Source of the DNA: Chara braunii
Lineage: Eukaryota > Streptophyta > Charophyceae > Charales > Characeae
Reading direction: 5' to 3'
Assembly (NCBI GenBank): GCA_003427395.1
Contig: BFEA01000651.1
Span: forward strand, 647,706-669,716
Length of the DNA stretch: 22,011 bases
Shown: piece by piece, positions 9,569 to 19,059 of the stretch
Numbering within the stretch: the first letter of the stretch is position 1
How the letters are laid out: each line of letters begins with the position of its first letter
Notes under the pieces: model-generated
Told to the model about the DNA's origin: nothing
What the model saw: the letters and a program-made list of their open reading frames with translations, nothing else
The model's database searches: none
Made by a program: the position numbers and the translations under genes

Positions 9569-9850
9569 TCATGGCGAAGGCGGAGGGGAGGTAGAGTCAG
9601 ACGAAAGAAGGGGAGCAAGTTCTTCGTCTGCGCTGGGGGAAGAGGAGGAAGACGGATTAGGGTTCTTAGTAGGAGGGAGGGAACGGAGGTAGGAGGTATG
9701 GCGGACAATGGGAAAAGATCTATGGCTGGCGCTGGCCTTAGGCGCGATGTGCACCGTATTGGCTCCATTAGGACCGAGTTCCACTACGCACAAACAGCCA
9801 GAGAATTTGAGAGCGAGTTTCCGGTCACGTGCACATTTGCGTACATGCAC
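9569..9850 (-). pseudogene. Integrase C-terminal module and tail (element 2)
   Basis: Starting upstream of 9850 in this frame, the translation reads YKLGDLVHVRK, then KFSGCLCVVE where gypsy integrases have a G-P-Y/F core, then LGPNGANTVHI. The module is typical of the DNA-binding C-terminal part of integrase. A low-complexity tail rich in Ser, Pro and Glu follows (about residues 45-93). Between this frame and the core (9851-10055) the minus strand reads ALKAKTKQYVDLMERVIPKL in another frame, so at least one frameshift near 9900-9915 separates them. Confidence 0.82.
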
Positions 9851-10055
9851 TAGGTCCCCTAGTTTATATTGGTGTTGCGGGTATGCGTTCCCGTTCCGGG
9901 CCTCATAGCTACAACCTCTCTGCCGTGGCCAGTTCGGTCATTTTCTGTCTATTCCGGGCTAGCTTAGGGATAACCCTTTCCATTAAATCCACATACTGCT
10001 TAGTCTTGGCTTTAAGGGCCGCACGCATGTCCCTGCCCCCTTTTTCGGCAATTTT

Positions 10056-11037
10056 TTAGATACCCTGATTATCGACACATGGAATGCTATTGGTCCGAAG
10101 TTCAAAGGGGGTGAATCCAGTGGACTCATGAGGGGTCGCTCGATGGATCCCGATGATTTGGTAGACAATCTCGGGCCAAAGACCCGTGCCATTAGCCACT
10201 AAATTCTTGCGGAGAGCAGTCTTAATCATGCGGTTCGCATTCTCGGCCAACCCGTTCGACAGGGAAACATGGGGAGCGGTGTGTCGGAGAGTAATGCCAC
10301 GACGCATCAGTAATTCCTCTACTTCACCTTTGAATTTAGACCCATTATCGGTTAGGATTTCTTCTGTATCTAAAATCTAGATGGGTATTGAGGAAGCGGT
10401 CAATGTACATAACTATCTCTGAGGCCTTACGGGTCTTACGGGGGTAGACTTCGATATATTTCAAGAAATGGTCGATCAACAGAATGGAATATTCACTACG
10501 GTTGACGCCAGGTGGCACATCAATATCTGTCGTGTTCATACTGACTCGCTGGAAAGGGCGTTCTACTTCTGTCGGGACTATCGTGTTCAGCCCCCGAATG
10601 GATGCACGGTCGGTCGCACAGACTAGACAATTAGCAACCACGTTCTTTACATCATCCCGACGGATATTAGACCAGAACCATCAATTCTGATCAATAGTCG
10701 CTTCAGTGACACGTATTGCGAAATGAGTGGCATGTTCCTCGTGCGCCGATCTAGTCCAGTCATACCTCTGAAATGGGTGGGGAACCGTCAACCATAATCC
10801 CGATCCATCTGTTTTGCGCTTTTCCAAATGACCATTGATCCATCGATAATCTCGGGACCTCTCGGTGGCTCGCCGCCTGTCATGCTTAGTGAGATGGTCC
10901 AATGGTTGGCCAACTAGTAATTTAGCTAATAATATTTTGTCCGTCCATACTTCCGCCCGTCGGTATTTTTCGTCGTATTCAGGGCCATCAGTTCGGGCGG
11001 CCTCGAATCGAACCTCCGTATGAAGTTTATCGGTTCT
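10056..11037 (-). pseudogene. Integrase zinc domain and catalytic core (element 2)
   Basis: The HHCC zinc domain reads SAHEEHATHF and then ANCLVCATDR. It is cut by TGA at 10681-10683 within DQN*WFW, where Trp is expected, so TGG to TGA. The core continues in the same frame to about 10380, where one base shifts the frame. The second acid lies in EEILTDNGSKF (about 10370-10335) and the glutamate in NGLAENANRMIKTAL (10307 frame). The first acid, normally Asp, is Asn in RVSMNTTDID (codon AAC at 10534-10536). This part continues, in frame and without a stop, from the PHD finger upstream. Confidence 0.9.
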
Positions 11038-11199
11038 ACACAGGGGGCATCTCCATTCTTTATTGCTCGTTCGGTATCGAATACACGCGCCATGCGCGCG
11101 ATTGACACACGTGGCACATTCTACCCAGTCAGTGAATCCAGACTCAAAGGGATAGCAGTCTACCCCATAAACCCCAGCAATACACGTGCAAAAATAGCA
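11038..11199 (-). pseudogene. PHD-type zinc finger between RNase H and integrase (element 2)
   Basis: In the same minus-strand frame as the integrase zinc domain the sequence reads FCTCIAGVYG, then TDWVECATCVNRAHGAC, then EWRCPLC. The ligand order is C-x-C (with another Cys three residues before), x23, C-x2-C-x4-H-x2-C-x12-C-x2-C, that is Cys4-His-Cys3. The Trp before the third pair and the Trp two residues before the last pair are also typical of PHD fingers. These domains usually read histone H3 tails. The frame is open from this finger to the stop at 10681. Upstream the RNase H frame ends within a CT-repeat stretch, and a shift lies near 11170-11230. It is no substitute for the integrase HHCC, which is present separately. 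The spacing of the first pair is slightly long for a PHD. Confidence 0.72.
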
Positions 11200-11288
11200 G
11201 AATTGTCTGGGAGATTGGCGAGAAAGTCCGAATGAGCAAGGGGAGAGGAATTGGTGGGAGAGGTAGGAGAAGACGGGGTTGCCATGGT

Positions 11289-11335
11289 TCCGAGAGAGAG
11301 AGAGAGAGAAAAGAGGGAGAAAGAGAGAAAGAGAC
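11289..11335. repeat. GA-rich microsatellite
   Basis: GAGAGAGAGAGAGAG followed by interrupted GA/GAAA units. On the minus strand it reads as Ser/Leu repeats inside the linker between RNase H and the PHD finger of element 2, so it has grown within former coding sequence. Confidence 0.85.
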
Positions 11336-11357
11336 GGGATTGGATGTACGTATCCAC

Positions 11358-11835
11358 TTAGCCCTTCGGCAGGATCTCCACTTGTCCGTACTGAGGCTCA
11401 TTCTTCGGCTCTGGGTCGTGCCACAGGATCACCTCCTCACTCTTGGGTACCTTGTCGGGGCGATGCAGTCGTATCAATCCGTCCGCGTTGTCGTGCCTCT
11501 CATGCTTTCGATATCGAATGTCAAAATTCATAATCTGCAATGTGGTAGCCCATCGCCCGATCATACCCGAGTAATCCTTGGATTTCTTCAATGCCAACAA
11601 CGGTTCTTAGTCGGTCACCAAAGTAAATTTCCGGCCTTATAAGTACGCTCGGAAGTGACTGATCCCCCACAAGGCAACGTAGCATTCCCCCGTCAGGTCG
11701 TCGCGGCAGAGTAGTTGCGCTTACAGGCAGGCACCGATTTGGACGCGTATTCCACCACGTGTTCGAGGCCGTTGGGTCCCACCTAGGCCAAGATCGCTGA
11801 GATCGCCTCTGGCTGCCAATCGGTGATGAGAACAA
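11358..11835 (-). pseudogene. RNase H (element 2)
   Basis: The RNase H region follows RT. After the stop at 11783-11785 (TAG, CAG expected, in AILA*VGPNG) the RT frame continues as GLEHVVEYASKSVPACKRNY. A shift near 11700 leads to a frame reading GECYVALWGISHFRAYL, then stop, GRKFTLVTD, stop, EPLLALKKSKDYSGMIGRW. The C-terminus reads HERHDNADGLIRLHRPD, near the A-D-x-L-S-R end of the family. The frame ends in TAA at 11358-11360, after which it stays open into the Ser/Leu linker (CAA to TAA is likely). It would degrade the RNA of the hybrid during reverse transcription. Confidence 0.85.
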
Positions 11836-12859
11836 AGGGTTTTTTCGGGTCCGGTCTTATCAGGACCGGAGCCAAAATCAAGGCCGCCTTGAGTTCTCGG
11901 AAAGTCTGAGTGCACTGCGGGGTCCAGATCAACGACTGATCTTTTTTCAGCAAGTTCATGAGTGGTCCCGTGATCGTCGCGAACCCCTTGATAAACCCTC
12001 GATAGTACGATGTCAATCCCAAAAAGGCGCGTACATGTGTTACGGACGTCGGTACTGGCGCGTCTTTCACGACTGCTACCTTCTGAGGCTCCGGCTGCAA
12101 CCCTTGGTCCGTAACCACGTGGTCGAGGAAGGAGATCTCGGTGAGAAAAAACTGACACTTTTCAACAGCCACCTTGAATCCAGCGTCCCTTAGTGCGTGC
12201 CAGGTCCACTCGATGTGTTGTACGTGCCCTTCGTAGGAACTCAAATAAACAAGGATATTATCCATATAGACAGTTACACAATAATTGATTATGCTCTGCG
12301 CCAGCCGTGTTTTTCGCACGAAGTTCTGGAAAGCCATGTTCATCGGGCGCTGAAACGTGGCTGGGGCGTTGCAAATCCCCATCGGGCATCGAACCCATTG
12401 TCAAGTCCCTTCGAGAAGAATGAAAGTCGTTTTCGGGCGATCCTCTTTTCGAACAAGAAGATGATGGAATCCATGGCGAACATCAAACATGGTGAAAAAT
12501 TGAACACTGCCAATAACATTCAACAACTCATCGATCCGGGGAAGGGGATACACATCCTTAATCGTGACGTCATTCAACTTTCGGTAGTCGATGCATATGC
12601 GAATTCCTCCTGCCTTTTTTGGCACAATCACCACCGGAAACGACCATGGTCCGATGGCGGGTTCGATCCATCCATTAGCTTCAAACTCCTTTATCCTCTG
12701 AAACGCGGCCGATCTTTGGGCCGACGAATACTCATAGGGAGTGCAGCTAATCGGTGGATGATCCCCCGTAAGGATCACATGCTCAATTACTTTGGATAAT
12801 CCAATATCGTTATCATGCACACTCAGAACCCCAGCATACCCATGCAAGACATCAATCAA
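11783..12859 (-). pseudogene. Reverse transcriptase (element 2)
   Basis: A single frame with one internal stop encodes the RT. Motifs in order: GWIEPAIGPWSFPVVIVPKK (fingers), GGIRICIDYRKLNDVT, YPLPRIDELL, FTMFDVRHGFHHL with the first catalytic Asp, then TGA at 12401-12403 in EGT*QWVRCP (Trp expected), MGICNAPATFQ, and the catalytic box VYMDNILVYL, where the second Asp of Y-x-D-D is Asn (codon AAT at 12257-12259). The connection FLGLTSYYRGF and the RNase H start FVLITDWQPEAI follow. The loss of the YMDD Asp alone would abolish activity. The frame starts at 12859 only because the MITE interrupts it there. Confidence 0.93.
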
Positions 12860-12860
12860 G
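12856..12860. repeat. Target-site duplication of the MITE, left copy
   Basis: TCAAG here is repeated at 13221-13225. The bases on either side differ between the two sites, so the duplication is 5 bp. Deleting one copy with the element joins the two halves of the pol frame without a shift. Confidence 0.85.
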
Positions 12861-13220
12861 AACTAGCATTTCGTTAAAACTGACATTTTTCACTATTTTC
12901 ACGAAATTGGGCACCCAAGAACAAACTGAGCTTTTTAGTGTGTTTTTGTGCCCACGACATCGGACCATTGATGGTCCGGCGTCCTGAGGACTCCGGACCA
13001 TCTGATGTATCTCATCGTAAAGTACCGTCAAAATACATCCGAGGGTCAAAAAAAAAAGAAAAAAAATTGAGGCATATCAGATGGTCCGACGTCCTGTGGA
13101 CGCCGGACCATCAATGGTGTAATGTGGTCGGCGCAAAAAAATGTAAGAAAATACTGTGTTTTTTTGGAAGTTCAATTTCGTGAAAATAGTAAAAAATGTC
13201 AATTTTAACGAAATGTCTGT
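12861..13220. mobile_element. 360-bp foldback MITE inside pol
   Basis: The two ends are long inverted repeats: CATTTCGTTAAAACTGACAT from 12867 matches, inverted, the sequence ending in AACGAAATG at 13215, and the match runs through CACGAAATT, over 40 bp with few mismatches. Further in, the arms pair again: ACCATTGATGGTCCGGCGTCC near 12964-12984 matches the inverse of a stretch near 13095-13115. Nearly the whole element can fold into one hairpin with an A-rich loop near 13048-13075. It is flanked by TCAAG at 12856-12860 and 13221-13225. It has no coding capacity. A 5-bp duplication does not settle the DNA-transposon superfamily, and the outermost six bases of the two ends are not well matched. 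Confidence 0.9.
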
Positions 13221-13866
13221 TCAAGGATCTTCGGATCTCTCGGGGGACATGACTGGGTATTGTGATCACGGGGTGATCAGAGATGTCAAGTGGCGTATCA
13301 ATCCAATCTGTCATCCAAGATCGTCTGTCGTCCATGCTGAAAAATATGGAGCTACTGGTCCGGACTGAGAAGACGGTAGCAATCATCTGTGATTCGGCAG
13401 GACTAATCATTTCAGTTTCCTTAATTTCGGCATCGGTTTCAGAGTCAGTGGTGTTTTTTGCTACTTCCAATCCTGTTAACTCGGTCATTTCGTGCATAAG
13501 ATCTGGAACACCATCGATCGGAGCTTCAATTTCTTGCTTAATTAGGGCGACCATAGCACCTTCCATGAGCAACGATCTGGGTGGAGAGACGGAAAGATCC
13601 AAGTACTGATTCATTTGCTGATATCTAGCTCGGAGTGAAAGCGCGCCCTCGTACAAGGTGCGAGGGGGTTCCAAGAAATCAGCCACATCTGAAATCTGCA
13701 AGATCGATTCCCCCAAACATGGCGTGGCGGGAATCCGCGTTTCTATTGGTGTGAGAAGAGATGCCGATAGGGTATGGCTAGGTTTGCTGGTTTCTGAGCT
13801 CATATCAAATATTCGTGTTGTTGCTGGGATCATTCGATATTCCTCTTTAGTTTCGTGACCGAACAT
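13221..13866 (-). pseudogene. Pol spacer between protease and RT (element 2)
   Basis: This is a 210-residue segment in the same frame as the protease, separated from it only by TAG at 13876-13878, and in frame with RT once the MITE and one TCAAG are discounted. It reads TLYEGALSLRARYQQMNQYL, then an acidic stretch (NTTDSETDAEIKETE), and finally IPSHVPREIRRSL, which leads into IDVLHGYAGV at the RT start. No known domain is recognised apart from the short R-R-x-L...L-x-x-Y lead-in commonly found before gypsy RT. The length is greater than the usual linker. Its role is unknown. Confidence 0.7.
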
Positions 13867-13875
13867 TTCAACTAA

Positions 13876-14778
13876 CTATTCCCATTCGCTTTCGCTAGGC
13901 ATGTAATTCATTTCTTCCTCATAATCGCATTCGTCGTACTCATCATCACCAGCAAGGTGTTGCTCCTCATCATTGTTTGGGGGAGAATCTTCCGGGCTCA
14001 GGACCTGGACCATTCCTATCCGGACAATGCTAGGATTCTTTCTCGGGGATCGAGTGGAAACCCGTGGCGGAAGCGTTTGAGGCTTTCCTCCAGTGTGTGT
14101 GAGGACAAGTTGTTTAGAGTCGAAGTGTATTCGCGCACCTACAGCCATCGCCCAGGGCAATCCCAACAGTACCGAATAAGAATGCACATCGATGATTAGT
14201 GCGTTAACCAGAACATGCACTCGACCTACCTTTACAACTACATTCTCAATGATTCCTACTATGTTCATGGCTTCTTCATCGGCCGAGACATAGTTGTCCT
14301 TCCCAGGTAGCGGAAGGATCGAGTTTAGTCGGCCCGTTTTTCTGACAGTGTCTAGGGATATGGCTACGACCGATGATCCGGTATCGATGATAGCATTGAA
14401 TGGTTTACCCCAGATTTCGCAGTCACACTCGGCACTTTTCCATAAAACCGACCAAACACGCACAAAGTGATCTTTTTCTGCGTAAGAGATAGCAGCGACC
14501 CGCACCATTTCAGGTGCGTCAGGGTCATTCGTAAGGGGGAAGGTTGTCTCAGCCTCGTCATCCTTCTTCTTCTTTAGCATTCGTTGAACGCGTTGATACG
14601 TAAAGCGTTTTTGATTCTTCTGACATTGTTGCAGGAGTTTATCATTTGCTACCTCTGATATGGTTAGCAAGTGTCCTACTGGAACAAAAACTCGGATATC
14701 CAACTGCTTGAGTGACTGTAGGACATCGATTTCTCCCGTTCGAAACTGCTGTCCAGGTTCAAATACTCGCTCGACCAA
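13876..14778 (-). pseudogene. Aspartic protease (element 2)
   Basis: The 300-residue frame holds the retropepsin active site in AIIDTGSSVVAISLDTVRKTG (D132-T-G) and the distal motif SYSVLLGLPWAMAVGARIHF. This is the protease that would cut the Gag-Pol polyprotein. Residues 1-110 lead in from the Gag side with a Lys-rich stretch (RMLKKKKDDEAE). An acidic tail (DDEYDECDYEEEM) ends at TAG 13876-13878; the frame stays open below, so TAG probably replaced CAG. The active site looks intact. The frame overlaps the upstream knuckle frame by about 100 bases, so a frameshift lies there. Confidence 0.9.
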
Positions 14779-15326
14779 TTCGAGCTCATTTTGCCTGGTC
14801 GGATAACTCCGATCAGTCCTGCCAAATGAAGATACTTCGCAGGATCAACGACATCGGCTGCTTCAGAAGATGATCCCGAAGTGGACGCGATGGAGTCGGT
14901 CGAAGACGGTTGTTCGGTAAAGAAGGAGAAGGATTCTCTATCCTTTGTTGCTTCCAACAATGCGGCCACCCGGCCTTGATTCAAGGCCACAAGTGCGGCT
15001 GCTGGCGGGGATTGGTTACGCTTTGGCTGGGGGCATTCACGTGCAAAGTGTCCAGGATGATTACAGTTGTAACATTCAATCCTCCCTATTGGATTGACCG
15101 CATGAGGGGGGGCAGGGGGCGCGGGTCCAGATACAGGAGGAGCGGTCAGCAGAGGGTATGAAGCAGGAACGGGGCGGGGCAGATTAGAATTAACTTTTAT
15201 TAGTTTCGTCATGATCTGTTCCAGCTGATCCATATGAGAAGCCTGCATCAGATTATTCATCCACTCATACTGTTTAGCCGTAGCGGTATGAATCATCGCG
15301 GCCAGATCCATATTAGTAATAGGCAC
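14676..15326 (-). pseudogene. Gag nucleocapsid with CCHC zinc knuckle (element 2)
   Basis: The 216-residue frame has a perfect retroviral-type knuckle at residues 85-98, ECYNCNHPGHFARECPQ (C-x2-C-x4-H-x4-C; 15033-15074). Upstream is a Pro-rich linker (PVSGPAPPAPPHAVNP) and a helical N-terminus (MDQLEQIMTKLIKV). Downstream is a Ser-rich stretch. The knuckle binds element RNA. The frame is offset from the capsid frame; the break lies near 15326-15360. Confidence 0.88.
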
Positions 15327-15355
15327 TCATGCAGCATCTTGGAGTATTACGGTAT

Positions 15356-16066
15356 TCACGGGTGCCATCTTTGTAGAAAGAAGAGGCTTCGAGGGAGGCA
15401 GGGAATGATAGGGAGAGAGATCTGGAGTGGGTCCGTCCTGATAGTCGTGATCAGGGCGTGGTAAAATCGTTCTACCGCTCTAAGCCATGAGCGGCGCTTA
15501 GCGGCCACATCTTGGATCGTGTCAGAGATGTCTTCATCCCCCTGACTGATATACTTGCGTGTATCCAGCATATCCAGTCCAAGTGCTTTAGCTATGATAA
15601 CAGGTAGTTGGTTCGTCTTCGGAGGAACTTTTTTCTTCAGCTTCACTTTCTGCACTGGATTGCGGAGATGATCGATGGACAAGTCTCGAGCAGTGTTTTC
15701 TTCCCGCCCTGGTTTGTCTAATGCGGTTTGAAACCGATCCACAAAGTCGGGTAGCAGCTCTCCGGGTTCCTGCGGTCGGGTTTTTAGTACGAACCACGCA
15801 GCATCTTCGCTGACTTCATCGAACCTCGCTAGGAACGCCCTCTGTAACGTGTCCCAATCTACCCATCTATGCCTTCTAAACCAATCGTGAGCAGTGTTTC
15901 GAAGTAGCAAAGTAATGACGCGAGGAAGATCCTCGACACCATACCCCTGAGCTTGTACGGCTTCGAGCCATGCCTCAAGATGAACATAGTTGGGATAGAA
16001 CGGGAAGGTAGCGGGGATGCTTACCATCACCCGGGGAGGTGCTCCATTAGCATCGGCCATGGGCAT
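15356..16066 (-). pseudogene. Gag capsid (element 2)
   Basis: The 236-residue frame starts with a true ATG at 16066 and reads like a Ty3/gypsy capsid: HLEAWLEAVQAQGYG, VITLLLRNTAHDWFRRHR, WDTLQRAFLARFDEV and LLPDFVDRFQTAL, with the W...F...F pattern of the retrotransposon Gag family. It would assemble the cytoplasmic particle. From about residue 145 (QKVKLKKKVPPKTNQLP) the sequence becomes basic and then loses recognisable pattern before the stop at 15356. The primer site lies about 120 bases upstream, a normal leader length. Confidence 0.88.
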
Positions 16067-16184
16067 TGCTGGTCGAGCTTCGGCGAACCTTTGTCAAGTG
16101 ACGGGAGGACTAAGACGGTTAGGTCGTTTAATTGATCTTCCTCTCGCCAGCTCGTCTTACTATTGTCAGAAGCGACATGTGTCG

Positions 16185-16196
16185 ACTCCGATACCA
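16185..16196 (-). promoter_or_regulatory. Primer-binding site, initiator-Met-tRNA type (element 2)
   Basis: TGGTATCGGAGT on the minus strand matches the plant retrotransposon primer site TGGTATCAGAGC at 10 of 12 positions. It lies upstream of the gag ATG in the expected place and orientation. The 5' LTR should end just above 16196, but the adjoining bases do not show a clear CA terminus. Confidence 0.65.
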
Positions 16197-18060
16197 ACCT
16201 CACGCCCTGTGCTGTCTTCCGTTCGGAGTGTTTAAAATTGCGGAAGGGGCCCCGGAAAGGCAGCAAGATGGGGTGTGCCAAGGATTTTTGGAAAATTGAG
16301 TGAGGGGACACAGAGAGAACCGAAGGGGGCAGATCCGTCACCGTGTGGGTTTGAGGGCGCGCGCAGGACTCACGGCGCGGGGAAATTCAATCCAAAAAGT
16401 ATCGTTGAACTTCCCATCGAGCCGTCGCTTTTTGTTTCGTGTGGAAGGGGGCGGGCACGTACTTGGTATCCCGTTTCCGGGTCAAGTCCCGACATCGCTC
16501 ATTACACAACTCTGAATCTGACGTGGAAGGCCTTAACCGAGTGGCTCTTTCCTTATGCTCATCTTCATCTCGTACTCGGTAGTGAAAGCCCTTCGATTGG
16601 TAACGTTGGAAGCGGTGACAATCGCTGCACAGAGTGTTAGGCCAATGGGGTGCTACTGCCGACCACGGGATGACGATTAGCTCATAAGGCGGAAGGTGTG
16701 TGCCTGCAATAACAAAACCAGCACCGACAAATCCAGAGCATCGAGTTTCAGGAGGGAAGTAGTATCTTCCGCCGATCTTGGCGACGGCTTCTCGTATCTC
16801 CCACTCGCATACACGTGTCCTCTTCTCTTCTTATATGGGAAGGGGAGTGGCGGGGATGCGAGAGGCCGGCGCCCAGTCGGCTTGGGACAATCGGTCCACA
16901 TGGCAATAGCGAAATCCTATCTAGCATGCCTCCCACATGTCAGTCACAACGATCCTATGATCTAGTCGGAGACAAGTCCACCAGGCAATTGTCTCATCAT
17001 CCAAGCATTCTCATTCATCTCCCACATACATTCATCAGAGAAGGTGCGGAAATGACAGCCACACATCACTCAGTTCTTCGTGTGCTCTGCAACCCTGCCC
17101 TGTGACTAATTAAGCGTCAGCCAAAACAACCATATCATTCCTCGGTTACAACAGATCGACAAGCATCCATAATTGTTCATGTCATAGAGGGAGATAGAGG
17201 AGGGGGGGGGGGGAGGAAAGACATGGAGCAGACAAGATAGATGAAAATTACACCAAGATCTGATGACGAAAAAGAGTTTCCGGCTTAACTATCATCGAAC
17301 TGAACTCACACCAGAGAAAAGATTCGAGACAAGGAGGCGCATCCGCCGTGAAGTTCAACGGTTACTATGGCCCCGGGCCATTCATCCATTCAACTCTGAT
17401 CACTATCCCCGTGCCTGCACTGACGATCCCAACCGTCACGTGCCACTTCCCACCACTGCGACCATCATCCCGCCGACTTAGTCTCTGCACGGCTTGCCCG
17501 GATCCCACAGTCCATCGTGGGGATCAGGCGCACCATCGGCCAGACTACAGTCAGCCCATCGGGACTTTTCGACTCGCACTCCACACGTACCATCTAGCCA
17601 CTGCTTCCCGGAAGTTGGCAGGCGAGTTGAGAGAGGGCTTTGCGGGCGCGCTTGCGGAATTTATAGTTGCGGGAAGGGAGGTAGATACGAGGGAGGATGA
17701 AGATTCGGGCCGGGAAGGGTGAGTGAGGACTTGTGGATAATCGCTCGGCAAAAGCCATGTTGATCCTTCTGAGTCTGATCGTAGCCAATCAGAGTCGTCG
17801 CATAATAGGAGCTTCCTCTTACACGGCGCTTCTCCTTGGCTAAACGGGGTGAATAGAGAGGACCGACCGGGTTCGTGGGCATAGGACTTAGAGTGGGAGG
17901 AAAAAGGGTGCGCAGGATAGCACGAAACGGATCCAAGATTCAGATGATTAAGAAAGAGAAAAGGCGAGTGGGGAGAGACAGAGAGAAAGAGAGAGAGGGA
18001 AAAACGGTTACAGACGGAGAGTGAGCGCGAGCGAGAAAGGGGCGTCGAAGATGGCGAGGG
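16197..18060. other. No gene recognised; may include the 5' LTR of element 2
   Basis: By position, the part next to the primer site should be the 5' LTR. On the minus strand a TATA-like CATATAAG (about 16837-16830) would suit an LTR promoter. No matching copy was found beyond the integrase end near 9.3-9.6 kb, so this is inference only. The rest has scattered short frames on both strands with no domain. A 12-base G run lies at 17202-17213, and GA-rich sequence at about 17945-18005. Confidence 0.4.
17202..17213 (+). repeat. 12-base G run
   Basis: A pure G tract within GA-rich sequence; it could form quadruplex or slip in replication. Confidence 0.9.
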
Positions 18061-19055
18061 GAGCAGAAAGGGGGAAGCTCGCTTGCATGGCGCCGATCAC
18101 AAATGCAAAAAGAGGCACCAAAACAGTTACAGATTCCTGAGTCCTATGCTAATTCAAAAATTGAAATCACCATATCCGCGCGAAAAGTGGGCGCGGGAAA
18201 AAGACAGTCCTACGTCCATTCGGATTCCCATCAAATTCCCAGAGTTTTCCACGACGTGGTCGAGAACATTCATGCACGAAAAGGACACGTCGGGTTCCGT
18301 TCATTTCGGAATTTGTAACTGCCGAGCCAAATTCCTAGCGCGCTCGCTAAAGCGCGCGTTATTCCCATGCATTTCCCAAATTATGAAAAACGGAATTTCA
18401 AGAACCAATGAGACTGAAAACATGGGTCTCAGCAAAGCACCTTTAATCAAAAAGAAAACAAGGAGGGGCCTTGTAGGCCTGAGCAGAATTCGAAAAGAAA
18501 AAGAGAGAGAAGGGGTCCGGAAGATGGCGCAGGTTCAAAAGGTGGTACGTCACATCCTCCCTTCCTTCCCTTCCTGCTCATCTCCGCTTCTTCCTTCCTC
18601 CCTTTGTTCCCGTGCTCGGTTTTCTCTTGAGCGTGGCCTCCCTCCTTCCCTCTTTCTATTCCGCAACTCCCCCTCCATATGCATGGCAACTTCTTTTGGT
18701 TTGGGCCTCGACCTGGCCTCTGACCTTTTTGACTCCTTGGTGGACTCGTGCTCATGTCACATCTTGCTGCACGGTTATCGCTTGTGCTGCTTTATCTTGT
18801 AAAACGTTCCTCTTGTGCGGGACAGTGAAGGGATGCCTCTCGTACCTGTGTTGTGGAGTGCTGCTCATCTAAAAATAGCTTGACCGGTTATCCCTGTAGC
18901 TTATCCAGGTATTACTTGTATGATGTATCTTATGAGGTTCTGATTATGATCTTACCCCGTTGTTTTCCTCCTGACCTCTTTTTGCGCGCCGCTGTACTAC
19001 TCCCTTTCCCACCCATTCACGCTGCTTCTCCTCTGTTTAACGACATACTCACACT
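18061..19055. other. No gene recognised
   Basis: The first 400 bases are A-rich with CGCG words. About 18550-18680 is a CT-rich tract. A 239-codon plus-strand frame runs through 18083-18802 but its translation is basic then Ser/Pro/Leu-rich and follows the base bias of the region, with no domain, so it is not called as a gene. Confidence 0.45.
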
Positions 19056-19059
19056 ATAA

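Larger units (their letters stand above)
9569..16196 (-). mobile_element. Gypsy element 2: degenerate Ty3/gypsy element without chromodomain
   Basis: The minus-strand order is primer-binding site, gag, CCHC knuckle, aspartic protease, a long spacer, RT, RNase H, a PHD-type zinc finger, integrase zinc domain and core, and a GPY/F-like module followed by a Ser/Pro-rich tail. There is no chromodomain, and the RT and integrase differ clearly from element 1, so it is a separate lineage. It is inactive through stops, frameshifts, an inserted MITE, YMDN in RT and Asn at the first integrase acid. No matching LTR pair was found; about 0.9 kb from 16197 may be the 5' LTR. Confidence 0.92.

Noticed and set aside
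9569-16196. LTR pair for gypsy element 2
   Set aside because: By eye I compared 9.2-9.6 kb with 16.2-17.9 kb and found no matching stretch, so no LTR is annotated.
18083-18802. Longest plus-strand frame (239 codons) as a gene
   Set aside because: Composition follows the local A-rich then CT-rich bias, no domain or motif is seen, and it crosses a tract of simple CT sequence.
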